A stretch of 64,000 bases of DNA from Aquila chrysaetos chrysaetos. Taxonomy: Eukaryota; Chordata; Aves; Accipitriformes; Accipitridae. The notes beneath the pieces are model-generated. The model was not told the origin of the DNA. It saw only the letters and a list, made by a program, of their open reading frames with translations, and made no database searches. Position 1 is the stretch's first letter; each line of letters starts with the position of its first letter. A program made the translations under genes and the position numbers. Below, piece by piece: positions 46,601 through 60,200 of the stretch. Location: positions 8,588,001 to 8,652,000 of the forward strand of contig NC_044009.1 of NCBI RefSeq assembly GCF_900496995.4, written 5' to 3'.

Positions 46601-48205
46601 GCTGTGGTGTTCCAGGAGCCTTCAAGCCCAAGATCAATGCCATTAGCCCATCATCTCCACTTTCATTCAAACAAGCTTCTTGCCCTTAGTTCTGAAACAA
46701 AAAGCTCAACAAAATATCCAGTTTCCAAAGGTTTAAAGAGCAGAAGCCAAATTAAAAAACCTCACAAACTCATGATATGGGCAGAGAAGAGAGTTCAACT
46801 CATGATTTTTCTTCTAGGCTGTGTTTTGCCAGTGCTGCTTTACCAGCTGTGCTGTTTCATCCATAGACCTTTGCAATAAACATCTTCATCCCTTCCCCAA
46901 GGTAATTTTCATGTTTCTTCTTCCCCTGCACTCCCTCATTCAGATAAAAGCGGATGAAAAGATCATGTGTCTGGGGCGGTAATTTTACACAGCTTTGCAA
47001 GACTACTTATTACCTCATCTTCTTCTCCATGTACGAAGATCACCCAGCAGTTTTGAAGCTTATCAAATAAAAAGCTCCTTAAATGAAGGAGCTTTTTATT
47101 TGATTTATTATCCTTCCCTCCCTACTCACACAAGGGAAGCAAAACAGCTACAGGAACACCTGAGATGTCTTTTGTTAGGAGGTATCAGTCGGAGCTGGTG
47201 GGTCTCTACAGCAGCAGAACTACCTTTGTTTTGTGCATTTCCATTCATTTTTCCATTACTGTGCTCTGTGTCTTCGTCTTGTTCATTTAATTGCTCCAGA
47301 GCCAACTGACGCCAGCTCCGCAAGGACGCCTTTCCAACCCAAAACCCGTCGTTCCTGCAGAGAGCATAGCGTTGGCAACGTGAATGACAACTCTGTTCTC
47401 CTTCGGAGCCCAAGCAGTAAAATCGTTAGGAAAAAGCTATTTAAGCACTTCTGAAAAAATCTCTGACAATGTTTGAAAGCATTGGGACTTACATACCCCT
47501 TGACTGTTATCTTCAGCAAGTTCGTAACAGTTTTGTAGTCTTCATTTAACTGGTTTTTCAGTCGCAGGATTCGACACCTTTCTACCACGCAGTCCTTGCA
47601 AAGTGCTTTGACTGGGGGGGGGGAGGAGGGGGGAGGGCGGAGAAAGAAACACAATTTATTGCACACGTGGCTGAGCTTCTCACTGGTTTGAACGTGCTCA
47701 GACAGGTATGTAGCAACTACCCTGCCTCATGACCGAAGATTTCACATGTAAATGAGGAGATCTCTGGGGTTACTGCCACATCAGGCCACATTTGAAGCTT
47801 AAATAAGCATAAAATGCTTCAGATGAGGTGCAATCTGTTCCGCCAGCTTCACAGCTTTCCACCGCTGGTATCAACAGTTTGTAATTACAGCTGCGAGCCA
47901 GGTCACACCAACACACAGCCACGCGAGTCAGAAGGCAGGACAGTTTAGGCATATGCAAGGAAAAAAACTATCATGGCACTTTAACTGGTAAACCCAGAAA
48001 AAAACCCCAACCCTCCTGCAAAGCTACACTGGACCAAGAGGAATGGAAATCCTATAACCAGGCATATATTTTCATCTGGAAGCAAGCGGGTCACATCCAA
48101 GGAAGCAAGTTGGAGAATGCAGTGCATCCGATCCATCCCTTCCAGCCGTACTCAACAAAAAAATCCTGCAGGCGATCTTTCAGTTGACTAATAAACGTTG
48201 GCATG

Positions 48206-48236
<31 letters not shown>

Positions 48237-51200
48237 GGCTGCCTGCGTCACAGCAGTTTCTGCTGGTTGCATTTCTTCCCTATAAGCTCCTAGCAGGAGC
48301 TGAGCTAATTTGGTCTCAGTGGGAGTTATTGAGCTCCTTTATAAAAGAAACTAAGCCTGGGGCTTGATTAAGGGATGCCCAAAGACTGTAGGGGCTGGGC
48401 TGACCCCAAAAATCAAAACGCATGACAGATGTGTGCAACACAAGCACATAGGCTACCAGGTACGTGCTTCCCTTGGGCGAGACAGGCTAAAGGTGAAAGA
48501 CAGTTAGTAATTTTCTTGGCCCGTGCACATCCATGCTGCTCCAGAGCACGGGCTGCCGGCAAGAGGCAGCACAGATCCACATGCTCCACAAAATGCTGCC
48601 CACACAGGATCTGTAGGTGCTGCAGGCATGGAAAATAATTTTCAAGAGTCTGGGGGGTTGCATGTGCAAGTTTTGTTATTTTCCAGAATCAGCTCCATAA
48701 AACCTTCCAAGTATTATGTTTTCTAACCTAATGCACCATTGCTGTCTCAGAAATTCCTCCAAGCTCAACTCTTCTTAGACAGAGCAGAACTCAGGTATGA
48801 AACAGACCCTGCAATCAGACTAACCGTATTTGTTTGAATGCTAATGTAATTAAGTGATATTAAAAAAAAAACACCCAGAAATAACAGCGCAGCACAAAAG
48901 CTATGCGCAGAAATAAAGTTACGATGATAAAGGATGGCTCAAAATGAGGCTGGGTCCAGAACAAGGCTCTAAAACACGTTCAGCACATGAGAACGTGACT
49001 TGGAGAGGGCATTGTCTAGCCCGACACCTTACCGTTCAGCCGGGGCCCTCCTCCGTATCTCCTGTAGAAGAAGTCAGCCACATACTCTGATATCCTCTTC
49101 ATAATGGATATTTTATCCGGATGGAGTTTGCCATGTGAGCACAGGCAGGCTGTGTTATCTATAGGTTTTGGAGGAGTAGACTCATCCAGCCATTTCTGCA
49201 GCCATTCGAGAGAGATGAAGTCGTATGGGGAACCTAGGAGGAGAAAAAACACAAAAAGAAACAAGCCCGTACATCTCAGCTAATACACAATACAGCAGAT
49301 GGTATTTTATAATTACTCTGATATTCAACGGTACTTTTAAAAATTAACAGGCTACCACTGTTGATTAAACCTCTGCGGTACAAGTTTTCAAACATCTGAT
49401 ACAGCTTCCCCTGTCCAATTCTCATCTCTGTAACACAGATTTAGAAGACAGGAGCTATGTGAAATTAAGATATGCAAGAACAAGTGGTCATTTCGAATTC
49501 AAGCAATCAATATGAAACAGTGGAGCACGCCAAGTAGGAAGGGGAGTGCTTTCAGACTGCTAAACCTTTAGGGGCTTATTGGACAGTAGTCAAGGAAAGG
49601 GGAAGGTTTTCCTATCATCTATCGAGGGACAGATATAATACTTAAATTATGATCATACATTAAAGGCTCTTTCTATAACGAGCGAGCTCATCGGCATAAA
49701 TTGAAAAATAAAAGGCAACAACAGCAAAGAGACAAGGTCAGTGTTCGCCCTGTCCCTTTGGCGCCCAAAATTTCTCTGTTATTCTGGGCTGCTCTTACAA
49801 CTCTGGATGAGAAACACTCGCACATTTTAAGATTTACAGTACAAATGGAAACTTGTTCAGATTTTTTAGCGCGAGTGTGATTTTTTTTTTTTAAATAGAG
49901 CAGCAGGCTTGCCCTTGTTTACTAAAGGAGAAACACCTCGCACACAGCCAAGGTTCAGGAGCAGGTCAGCATCTGTGTGAGCAGCTTTGAGTGAAACCCC
50001 TGCACCTTGCAACTGAGACCCAGTACTGCTGTGGAAACCCTTCTGTGAGATGATTGGGAAATTTGGAGGAAATGAAACCCTTTCTGCTGATGCTAGGAAG
50101 GCAGCTCTGAAACTGAGCGGAAACATAGTTGTTAGTTACATTTATCAAATTAACACAAATCCTTAATGTTTCACATGAAGGAGCAACACAGAAGCTACAG
50201 GAAAATACTCTGTCTTCCAGCCTGCACTGGAGCTTTGCAAAGCCAGGCTTCAAAAGCTCTTCTCCTCTGCAGCATAAATCAGCTGTATTTTCATCTTACG
50301 CAACGCCATCAGAGATACACAGCCATGACCTCCAGAGAATTGCAATGCTGTCAGAAATGGTTTGCTAGTTTGGGATGAAAGCTGCTTCCCCCGGAAAGTA
50401 CGTTTTTCTGGGGCAGGCTACACAAAGCTGGCAGAAAACGTGTCTGCACAGCTGCAGAGAGTCCCGAGCTCCTGTGGGATCGGACCTAGAGCAGCTCTGG
50501 GATAATGCTGCCTCCAGCTGTGCTAGCAAACTGCTGTGCCCAGGTGCCCAGCAGCAGGTAGTGGGTGTCCTCAGGGCAGTGCTTCAGGTCCTGCCATTTT
50601 CAAATTGGGGCAGAAGAGCTCTGCCTGCACCTGTAAAAAATATCTTTTTGAGATTTATTCCTCTGTCATGTTAGAAATGCCAAGAGCGAACTATTCTGTT
50701 TCTGCTAAGGGGGACAGAAAACACACCGGAGTTGTGCTTGCTGCTCCTTTTTAATGGTGACTCACAGCAGATTCATACCTCCACCGCAACTTTGATTTAA
50801 CAGTGACATTTTAACACCACTCAGACTTGCGGGGACTTGGCAAGATGAGCTGCGACACCCTCCTGTTCGTGAGTTAAGCGCCCGTTGTCTGCAAACCCGA
50901 CTTCATAAATTGAAGAGGCAGACATTCATGGGAGCTAAGGAGCCTACTGTTCGGCTACTTGAATCTTGCTGATGGTTCTGAGCATCGAGCAATGAATATT
51001 AGAAGCTAAACATCATGTCTAAGAGGCTACACAATTAAACACATTTTAAAGTCTTTAATTACAAATTTCCTGGAGATTTTAGGAGATGCACACAGTGGAG
51101 AGAAATCCCCCATGCTGAAGGGACAGAGTAAGTGCCCCTATGTTTGTTTTGAGGGAGATAGGAGAGAAAAACAAGGGGGGGAATAAAAATCCTTGTGCTC

Positions 51201-54200
51201 AGACTTGCTAAGGCGACAAGACACAAGGAGTAGTAGGAAAGGATTAACCCCAGTCACTCATCAGACGGACTACGAAGCTTAGACATGGGGCTTTGAAGCA
51301 CTGGCAGGGATGAATCAAATAATTTTCTGCTGGAGGTCAGGCATTCTTGTACCCTGTTACCTGCTGATTAATTCAGATCCACAGCTCCCAAACTTGCTGT
51401 GAGTTGGCAATTTGAGACCGGCCAGTTATTCTGCCTCAATGCTACTAACCGCTAACGAGACGAGCTGCTCATCAGGCAGAAGAAAACAGTCACAATGCAT
51501 GGAAGCACACAGGAGACTGACTGATGGGGAAGGAGCAAGAGGGAATTAGCGATGCCAGAGGCCATGAGAATGAGCAAAAAAGGAGAAAAATAGGTTAAGG
51601 CAGAAAAACAAGAGAGGGAAAGCAAATCCTAAGCATGCACACAGCAACAATAGACAGTGATCGCTTTCCTCTTCAAGAGGGCTACAGCTAATGCCTTCCA
51701 GCAAAGCATTCAGGCCACAGAAGCGAGTTGTGGGTTAGTTACAAAACATTACTAATCTTAACAATGGTCTACTACAAAATACTACCACAATATCTTACAG
51801 ACCAGCTTCAGCGGGTAACCTTTTGTAGAGCTCCTTCACCTCTTCGTGTTTGATTTTGCCTCTGGCCACGCTCTGTTTGCGCATCTCGGCCATTTCGTTG
51901 CACCACTCCTCAAACTTGCAGTTATCGCGCTCTACCAGCTCCTGCAGAAAAGCTGTTGGGAAAGAAAAAAAGCAGTCATTTCAAGGAAAAATACCAATTA
52001 TGTTAATTATTCCTGCGATTGGTTATCTGGGGAAAACAAGCAAGCCTAAAAATTCCCCCACACAGGTACCAACACACGAGGTCTTTCCAAAAGCCAAGCA
52101 CATGGACATTGCTCTCTCCAATGTTTATGGTTGTAGATGATTAAATGCAACTGTCCTGTGCCATACAACAGCGCCCAAGAAAATAATTTACTCGGAGTTG
52201 CTTGCTGTGTTAAGAGAAATCCTTTGCTTGCTAACAACCCTACACCGAGCGCTGGCAGTCGCACAAAGTGCAATGGCGTTTGGTGAGAGGCTGCAGAGCC
52301 GGAGCACTGCAGGACGCTTTGCTGCCTGCTTCAATCCCTCCCTGCTATTCCTCTTGCTCCAGCCATGTCTCTGCCTCCCACTGAGAGCAGCTCCTCTCTG
52401 CTGCCAAGGACCCATCATTCCCAGGGGAGAAGCAAAAGCTTTTCACCCTACAGATACACCTGAAGCCTGTCCCGACGTGCAGCCCCACAAGTAAGCATGA
52501 TCTCAGCAAGAGGGGTCTAGCAGGTTGCAAACCCAAGGGCAAAAAGCCCTCAGGAGATGGGAGATAAGCCAGGGAAGATCCTGGTGTCAACAGAAAAGTG
52601 AGGGAAATGGGAATTTTTGCTGTCACCAGTGGAAAAAACCCAAACAAACCAAACCTCAGCAAGGGGAAAAAAGAAGATAAAACACTTCCCTCGCACGGCT
52701 GGTGTAAGGCAGGGCAAAAGCACTGCTTATCTGAAGTCTTTTCCTATTTAGCAGTATTTTGAAGAGCTAAAATATTTCCAGAAAGCTTAACACTTGTGCT
52801 GCCAGAGAGCACAATATCTGACTTGGGAGAATACACAGTATTAAAAGACAACTAGCTTGATGCCCTTAAGGTCAGAGCCAAGTTACATCTCTCCACTGTC
52901 CTGGAAAAGCCGCTTTTAACAGCATCAAAGCAAAATGCCTCAAATTTACAGTTGCATGAAACCTCCCCACAACCGCACGGCTTGACTGCTGCCCTTCGCT
53001 CCCTGTTCCCTGGCAGGCTTCCATGTGAAACAAAGGCAACCGCGGGGCTGCGCAGGAATTTGGAGCTGGGTGGAGAGGCTTTTGCCGAGTTATTGTTTTG
53101 GGCAGAGGGGTAGGAGGAAAGGGAGCGCAAGAGAGCCAAGACTGAAAATGCAGATCTGAGGTAGGAATTAGCACTAACTCCCAAAGCTGTGTGGCTCAGA
53201 GGGTGGGTTTTAGTGGTGGTGGGGCTGGAAAAGGTTTGCTGCTGTTATTAGGGGAGAAAAAGCTGTACAATTTACCCCCTCCACATCCAGATAACCTGAA
53301 CAAACAGCAGAGGACCAAAGGGGATACGCCACCTCCGCTGTCCCCGCTTCGCAGAAGAGGGAAGAAGGTAGAACACACCTCCATCCCCAACAGCACCAGG
53401 GGCCTAATTAATATTTCTAATCAAGTAGCATGCAAACACGAAGCATCATTAAATCCACAGGCCAAACCTACAGGGATTTCTGCCACCCCCAGCAATTCTA
53501 AAGCAAGACACGAACGCGCTTATACAAAACTCCTGTTAAGGTCTTGCATCGTCTTATTTTCACGCCATTTATTCTCAATATGGCAAAGATTAGGCACTCA
53601 CCGAAGAAACCTGACATCTGTCAGGATTATTCACCTCCAGCACAGTACATGCACTGTCGATGACATTTAATCATGCTGTTCTCCTTTGCCTTCAGGAACC
53701 TGAGCGGTTCCTGCGAGATCCTGGCTGTGAATCCCAATGCTCCCACTGCGACACTGAGCTCCCAGCGGGATGATCTCATCCTAACCCCTTCCCATCTTGT
53801 CTCGCTGGTTAAGATAGCGAGGTCTAAGCAGGCACAGGGGTGTGATCATCAGGCTAACCTTATTTAAGTGCTAGGAAAGCCCAGGGGTTTCACTGGTCAT
53901 GACACTAAGTTGCCATATGGCACCTTTGGGGGCTCATGGACAGCGGTCACAAAAGGGGCTTCAAGCAAAACCCCAACTCCTGGCCCACCTGGAGCATCAC
54001 AGAATGAGACAGAGAGGCCAAGAGAGTCAAAGCTCACTTACCTGGTACTTCGATTGTCAGAGATTTCTCCCGGGTTTGCAGCCTGTATACCAGCATGTAA
54101 GCATTGCGTGAGCAGTGAGTCCCTTTCCCGCACTTAGGTTTACGAGTCTGGGATTTAGAAGGTTCCGCTGTGGTACAGAAGGCAAAACATAATAAACACA

Positions 54201-57200
54201 CAAGCTCACTTACTCATTCTCTGTTAACGGGACGAGTTTGCCACCTAGCCGGCTTCCCTCTCCCTGCTGCGCTCTGCCAGGCCTCTTTTTGCCAAGCACT
54301 GGGCTTGCCATGAGCCAAAAATTGTATCCCAAAGCAAGACCCAAATCCCTCTGGCATTTCTGGAGGCAGGGTAATTCAAAGGGACTAAAATTAGGAGTCT
54401 GCTCTGAACCACAGTTCTGCACGAGCCTTTCTTCTCTCCCCAATTAAACCTCACTGAGCCAAAAGTAGCTCTTGCAAAAACATTCTTTCTCCCCTCTGCC
54501 TCTTGTTCTGGTGTCATGACACCAAAGAACAGAGACAAACCCTCAGAGAAGAAAATCTTATTTACAGGTGATTATGTATGAAAAAACACATGCCCTTCTG
54601 TTGGACAACAAAGCTTTCAGGGAGCGAACAGCCACAGAAACGGTCATTTCAGAGCAGCTGGTGGTGCGATGTAAACTCGTGTTGCAAGAGTTGCCAATTC
54701 CAGACAGACTGCCAGGCAAGGAAAAAACACTTATCTACAGCTGCAGCTTCAAAAATCAACCAGTTTTTTTCTTAAAAAAAAATAAAGGAACAACCCTCCA
54801 TGGATCAAAATCTACATGGAACACTGAAATATTAAGAAAAGTGTCTGTCTTTTCAAAATTCTGGAAAAATCCACATGCCTCTCCCACTACACCATCCAGA
54901 GGACTTTCTAGACACTCTTTATTTGCATTTTCTCCAAATATTTTCTAAATTGTTCCCATCTGCGTGGCCAGGCCACAGGACTCTCCCCACAGCAGACCTC
55001 TGTTTTACGTTACCGACCTTCTCCTGGTGTTGCATGCATTTTTAACAAAGAAGAGTCTCAGTTTTGCTTGGAGTAGGCAAATAACATCAGCACTTGATAA
55101 AAAATATTAAGACTCCCAGCCTGCAGAGGCTTCTAAACACACTTTACTTATATTCTTCAAGCAGCCTTGTATTTCAGCAAGAATACTTACTTGCGGTTAA
55201 GCATAAACCTTTACAAGACCAAGGCCACAGCGGTTTATTTGCATCTTATTTTGCTACACTGGGTAACTTGGGAGGTTAAAAAGAAAGGTTGAGAAGTTCT
55301 TACTTCCTTTCAGGGCTTATTTTTCTATCTTACACCACTAGATGTCTAGCCAGCTTTACAATCTAGTTGCAACCAAGCGGCCGGCAAACATTAACAGGAT
55401 GACAAAGCTGCTCCAGTGGCAGCCAGCATTTATATACATTGTGATGAAACGCAAGAAGGTGTTTACTAGCAAGAGAGCTGAAAAAGCAGCATCACAAAGA
55501 TGCATGCACAGAAGGAAATGGGAGAGGGAAGCTAATGCTCCATGTCTGCTCGAGGGCGTGCTCAGACTGACATGGCTTTACAACAAACTAAGGGAGCAAA
55601 TACATCTGAGGGTGTCTTTTCATTACGCTGTTACTTAAGGATCCTTTAAAGAAAGGCAACATTTCATAAAGTCCAATTGCAGCAAAGCATGAGCATCCTG
55701 GTAGGCTAGTGTTTCTGGGAATGGGTTGCTTGCACTGTAAGTGAAATTTCTGGCACTAACTTCCCCTTTTCCAGATACTGCAAAGCATCCTGTGCTAAGG
55801 AACGCTGAGTGACTGCAAAACTGAGCACTTAAAATGCCAATTTAATGCTGAACCACTCCTATATATTGACCTGCAGACCAAGAAACTTGCAGGTCCAGCC
55901 TCAGCCCAAGCTCTCCAATAAATCAAGACCCTGTCCTGTCCAGGGAAGACGGTTATCTGGGGCAGTACCAGGACACTGGCGCAAGGTGAGACGACAATGG
56001 TAAAACAGAAGAGTGCGAAGAAGTAAAAAGTGCAAAGTAAACCAGCAGTTTTAGCTTCCATGCCATTATTTGGATCAAGAGTTTTTAAGCAGACTCTTTA
56101 TAGCCTCTAAGTAAAACACTTCAGTGGAAATAAAAACATAATGTGTTAAGGAAACCGAAAGTAATCTCATTATCTGTTCCTAAGCCTCCTTTTGCACACC
56201 GGCCAAGGAAGCGGCAACTTGCCTGTTTCATCCCGATAGGCAACTGCTGCCTGAGTTATCAGCATCTTATCTGCCATGTGGCAGGCAAGAGAAATACTAG
56301 AGAAACCGATCACGAGGTGTGCGTAAACACTCACACAGGGCTGAAATGAAGAAAATCTGGCTGCAATTAACAGAATTGCCGTTTCACACATTACTCCCAA
56401 GCTGTGACAGCACGCGTAGGAGCACTTTTGTTTTAAGAGTAACAGGGCCTCCACGTATTCAGCCTCCGTGTTTTCGGTGAAAAGAGTTATTTTAAAAGGG
56501 CACTCACAACTTAAAGGTTTTACCTAGATCTTCCTCAATCCCCAGCTGCAGTTTCTTCCCCTCCATCTTTTCTATGTCTTCATCATTAAACTTGTACCAC
56601 TCGCCCGTCTGCGGATCCTTCACATGGGCAATGTAGTGCCCGGAGTATGCGCTCACACCTCGGTGTATGAGGACAGCACTAAGTTCATATACGTAGACGC
56701 CATCTGGAAGGGAAGCAGCAGTTACACAGCGCTCTAGATGAAAAACACTGCAGATCTTTTCTTTACAAGCGCTTAATGTTTTTGCAAGGCAGCAGACAAA
56801 GACTGCACTTGAACTTGAAACTCTCCAAGACCTCATTAAGTAGGTTGTGGCTTCCACAACCCACTTAGCAAGGCGGTTATTTGAAATGCAGGCTTCAAAC
56901 AACTCTTGACGTAATTTTCCATCAAAAAGGGAATTCAGAGATCTCCTCTCATCTGCCAAGGGGCAGTTGGTGAAGTTAACAAAACACAGTGCACAGAACT
57001 CACTTTTTTGTTCCATAAAAGGCTCCATATCAAGCAGCTCAGAGAAGCCGATGTAGGTGTTCAGCTTTTTCTTATGGCCAGTTTGTCTGTGCAGAGACAA
57101 AGCTTCGGTTCAGGGGACAGCAATAACAGTTCACAACTCAAAATAACTCCCCTTGAAACCCACTGAACATCCCCAGAGAAGCTTACGCACACACTCAATC

Positions 57201-60200
57201 CTCAATCTCTCAAATTAATGCAGAAAGAGCAGAGCAGATGACTTCCCAAAGAGCTTCCATGCAACCCAGGGTGCTCCCACTTCTACAGCATGCGCTCCAG
57301 TGAGAGGCTTACCTGTCAAACACGAAACGCATCAGCTGCAGGTTGAGTGTGCAGGGAAGACTTAGCAGCCTGATCTTCCTCGTGGCGTTCTGCTTACTCT
57401 GACAAGTTTCGCAAAAATAACGATTGTCCCCTTCTAATTTTTCTTCCTAGCGGGGAGGGGAGGCAGAAAGAAAGGTCTTGAGAACAGGTGACCACTGAAA
57501 AGTCAACCAGTCCAAGCCACTCAACAGCTGGAGACTGAAAACCACCAAAGTTATTTTAACCATTTAAGTCTCTACCCAGCTGCTTTCCAGAATCATCTCT
57601 TAGTTAAAAATGCATGCTAATAAATGTGCTTTACAGCATGGCCATAGTAGGCTGCTCTCACTTGAAGGAAAATTTCAGACTGAATCAAGCCCCATTCCTA
57701 GTTCTCAGGTCACTTACAAGACTGTCAGGTTTTCTCCCCACTTGACTGAGTTGGTTTATACCAATGAGGGCTATGGAAAAAGAAAATAATTAAATCACCC
57801 TTTTACGAGCTCACATGGACCAAGTTAATGTAAAGCCACATTTTAGCCTGGAAACGACAATCCTCTTTTGCCCAGCAACACTAACATCACTACATAAGAG
57901 TTATTGTCCATGCCCAAGTAGATCCAATGGCAGGATTAGGTCAGATGAGAACTCCAACTGCCCTAAACAAGGTCACCCAGTTGTTTCATTTGAAGGAGGA
58001 GCAGACAAACTTGAAAGTTCACTGTTTCAGGATTTTAATGCGCATACACAAACCAGTCTTTTTTCATAGCAGACCTTCCGCAAGCAGAGTGACCGGTTTG
58101 CTGAGCGCATCAGTGAAGCCGCTGCCCAACAGCCAGACAAGTGAGGTACAGAGTCACGTTTCAGGTTAGCTCTGTCCCAAATATTTGTAGTTGAATCCAC
58201 ACCTTGAATCTTTAACATGCCAGATCTTAACTTAAGATCTAGGCAAATTTTCAAGTCGAATTAAGAGCACTTGCAGCTGTTCCCCCAGCTATTCCCAGAC
58301 CTCCCTAGTATTTTTGAGAGCACTTTAGAGCAGGGAATGTCTCCTGTTGCTATGCAGATGAGCACCGATATAGAAAACACAAAAAGCAGCCATTCTCCCG
58401 GTGCTATCCATGACAAAGTACGCAGGGACTTTTTGTCAGACTTTAAGGACTTTTTCCCAACTTTGCCGGGAAAGTATTTTAACTAAACATGCGACTTTCA
58501 AGTGCTCTTTAAAGCTGTAATATGTACATGTCCTATGCTCTGGTCTGAGCCACTCCTTGCTGGCATGACTCAATTCTCATTTTCTGAGTCCACAGAAAAA
58601 AACATTTCCTTTTGGATGCATCTCACCGAGACAACTCGGTCGCTTCGCTCCGATACCGACCTCAAAGGCTGTTAATTGAAGGAAGGAATTAAAATACCTT
58701 GCTAAGAATAGCAGGACTCAAAGAACAACATGCTCATACCTTAAGAAATTCCGTTATACAGTCAGTCAACTGCTTGTGCCCTTGGATGTTTAACTCCAGT
58801 TCATAGAATTTAGACACGAGTTTGGACTCCCTGCCACACTGGTTGCAGCTAGGATTAAAAAAAAGACAAAAACACATGAGGACAGTTCACTGGTTCCTGT
58901 GTCTGAACTCCCCAGCCCCTAGTAAAATACTCCTTGAGCTATAAAACCAGGAGAAAAAGTTAAGTCAGAGTTAATGCGGATCACACCCCTACACCACAAA
59001 AACTCTGCAAGAAGGTGTAAAGAGGATAATAGCATCTACCAGGAAAAACAGGAGCACCTGCTTGCAACTTGCATACACCATTTTATATCATTTTTGAGGT
59101 GACGTCCACAGCTCTGAGAATGCAGGAATGAAAATACAACACCCGAGTACACTATTTTCTGGCTGCAGGACTTTACGTTCCATTAACTCACTTGCAGGTT
59201 TAATTGGTAAATTTTCATTAAAGGATTAAAAGCAGCTGGAGAACTGCAACACCACCATGTGCACAGAATCAGGAAACCTAAAAGCTAAAAACCTCTTACG
59301 AAATGTTTTGGCAGAAGCTTACCTGCCTGCTCCAGTTGTTAGGAGGGATCTTCCCTCCCCACTCAACTACTTCTAAAATGTTTAAATATTTAATTTACAG
59401 AAAGATCTTCCCAAAGACCAAATACTTACACCGTGACATAGGCGTACTCTCCACAGAACTGCTTTTGCACTATGTTCCGAACATCTGGGTTTTTTTGTTT
59501 GGATAAAGTATCTTCCAGCAGTGACATGAACAGCTTTGAAAACTCCTGGGCATCCTAGAAGAGAAAGCCAAGTCCATTAACAATACACCACAGCACAAAG
59601 CCCAATCACAACCTTGTCACTAATTTACTGCAAATTACTCAGAGCCGTACATACAGGCTGCACGGAGACTCCAACGTGCACTGAATAGAAAAAAGACCAG
59701 TCGGGAGAACTAAAGAAAAAGAGGAATTTGTCTAAAAGGAGCGCGAGGCCACCAGCGTGAAACCACGGCGTGAGTTAACCTGGCTCCCGGCCAGCCGCAC
59801 CGGGTGGTTTGACTTCTGCCCCGCTCCTTGCAGGGCTCTGGAAGGGAAAAAAACCTCCTGCAGAGCTTTCTATCCCATTAATGCTCATTTTTCAAAGCTC
59901 AGCACGCAATACAAGCTGTCCCTGCTTGTATTGTAGGTGAGAATCAAAATAAAAACACCCCGAAAATGAGAAGCTGCCCTGTAGATTCATCCCTTCCTGC
60001 CAGGCTTGGGAGCTTCCCCACACTCATCTCAGGGCCTTCCTCTCCCACCCTGGCTCTCCTTTGCTCTCCCCTACGGAAAACAAACGGGCTTTGGCTCCTC
60101 CCAGCTGTCCTTTAGTATCCCTGGTCAGTAGTGACCACTTCCTTCCCCTCCCGCATCCTGCTGAGGAAACACACACTGGCGCTCGGGCTCTTCCTCTTCC

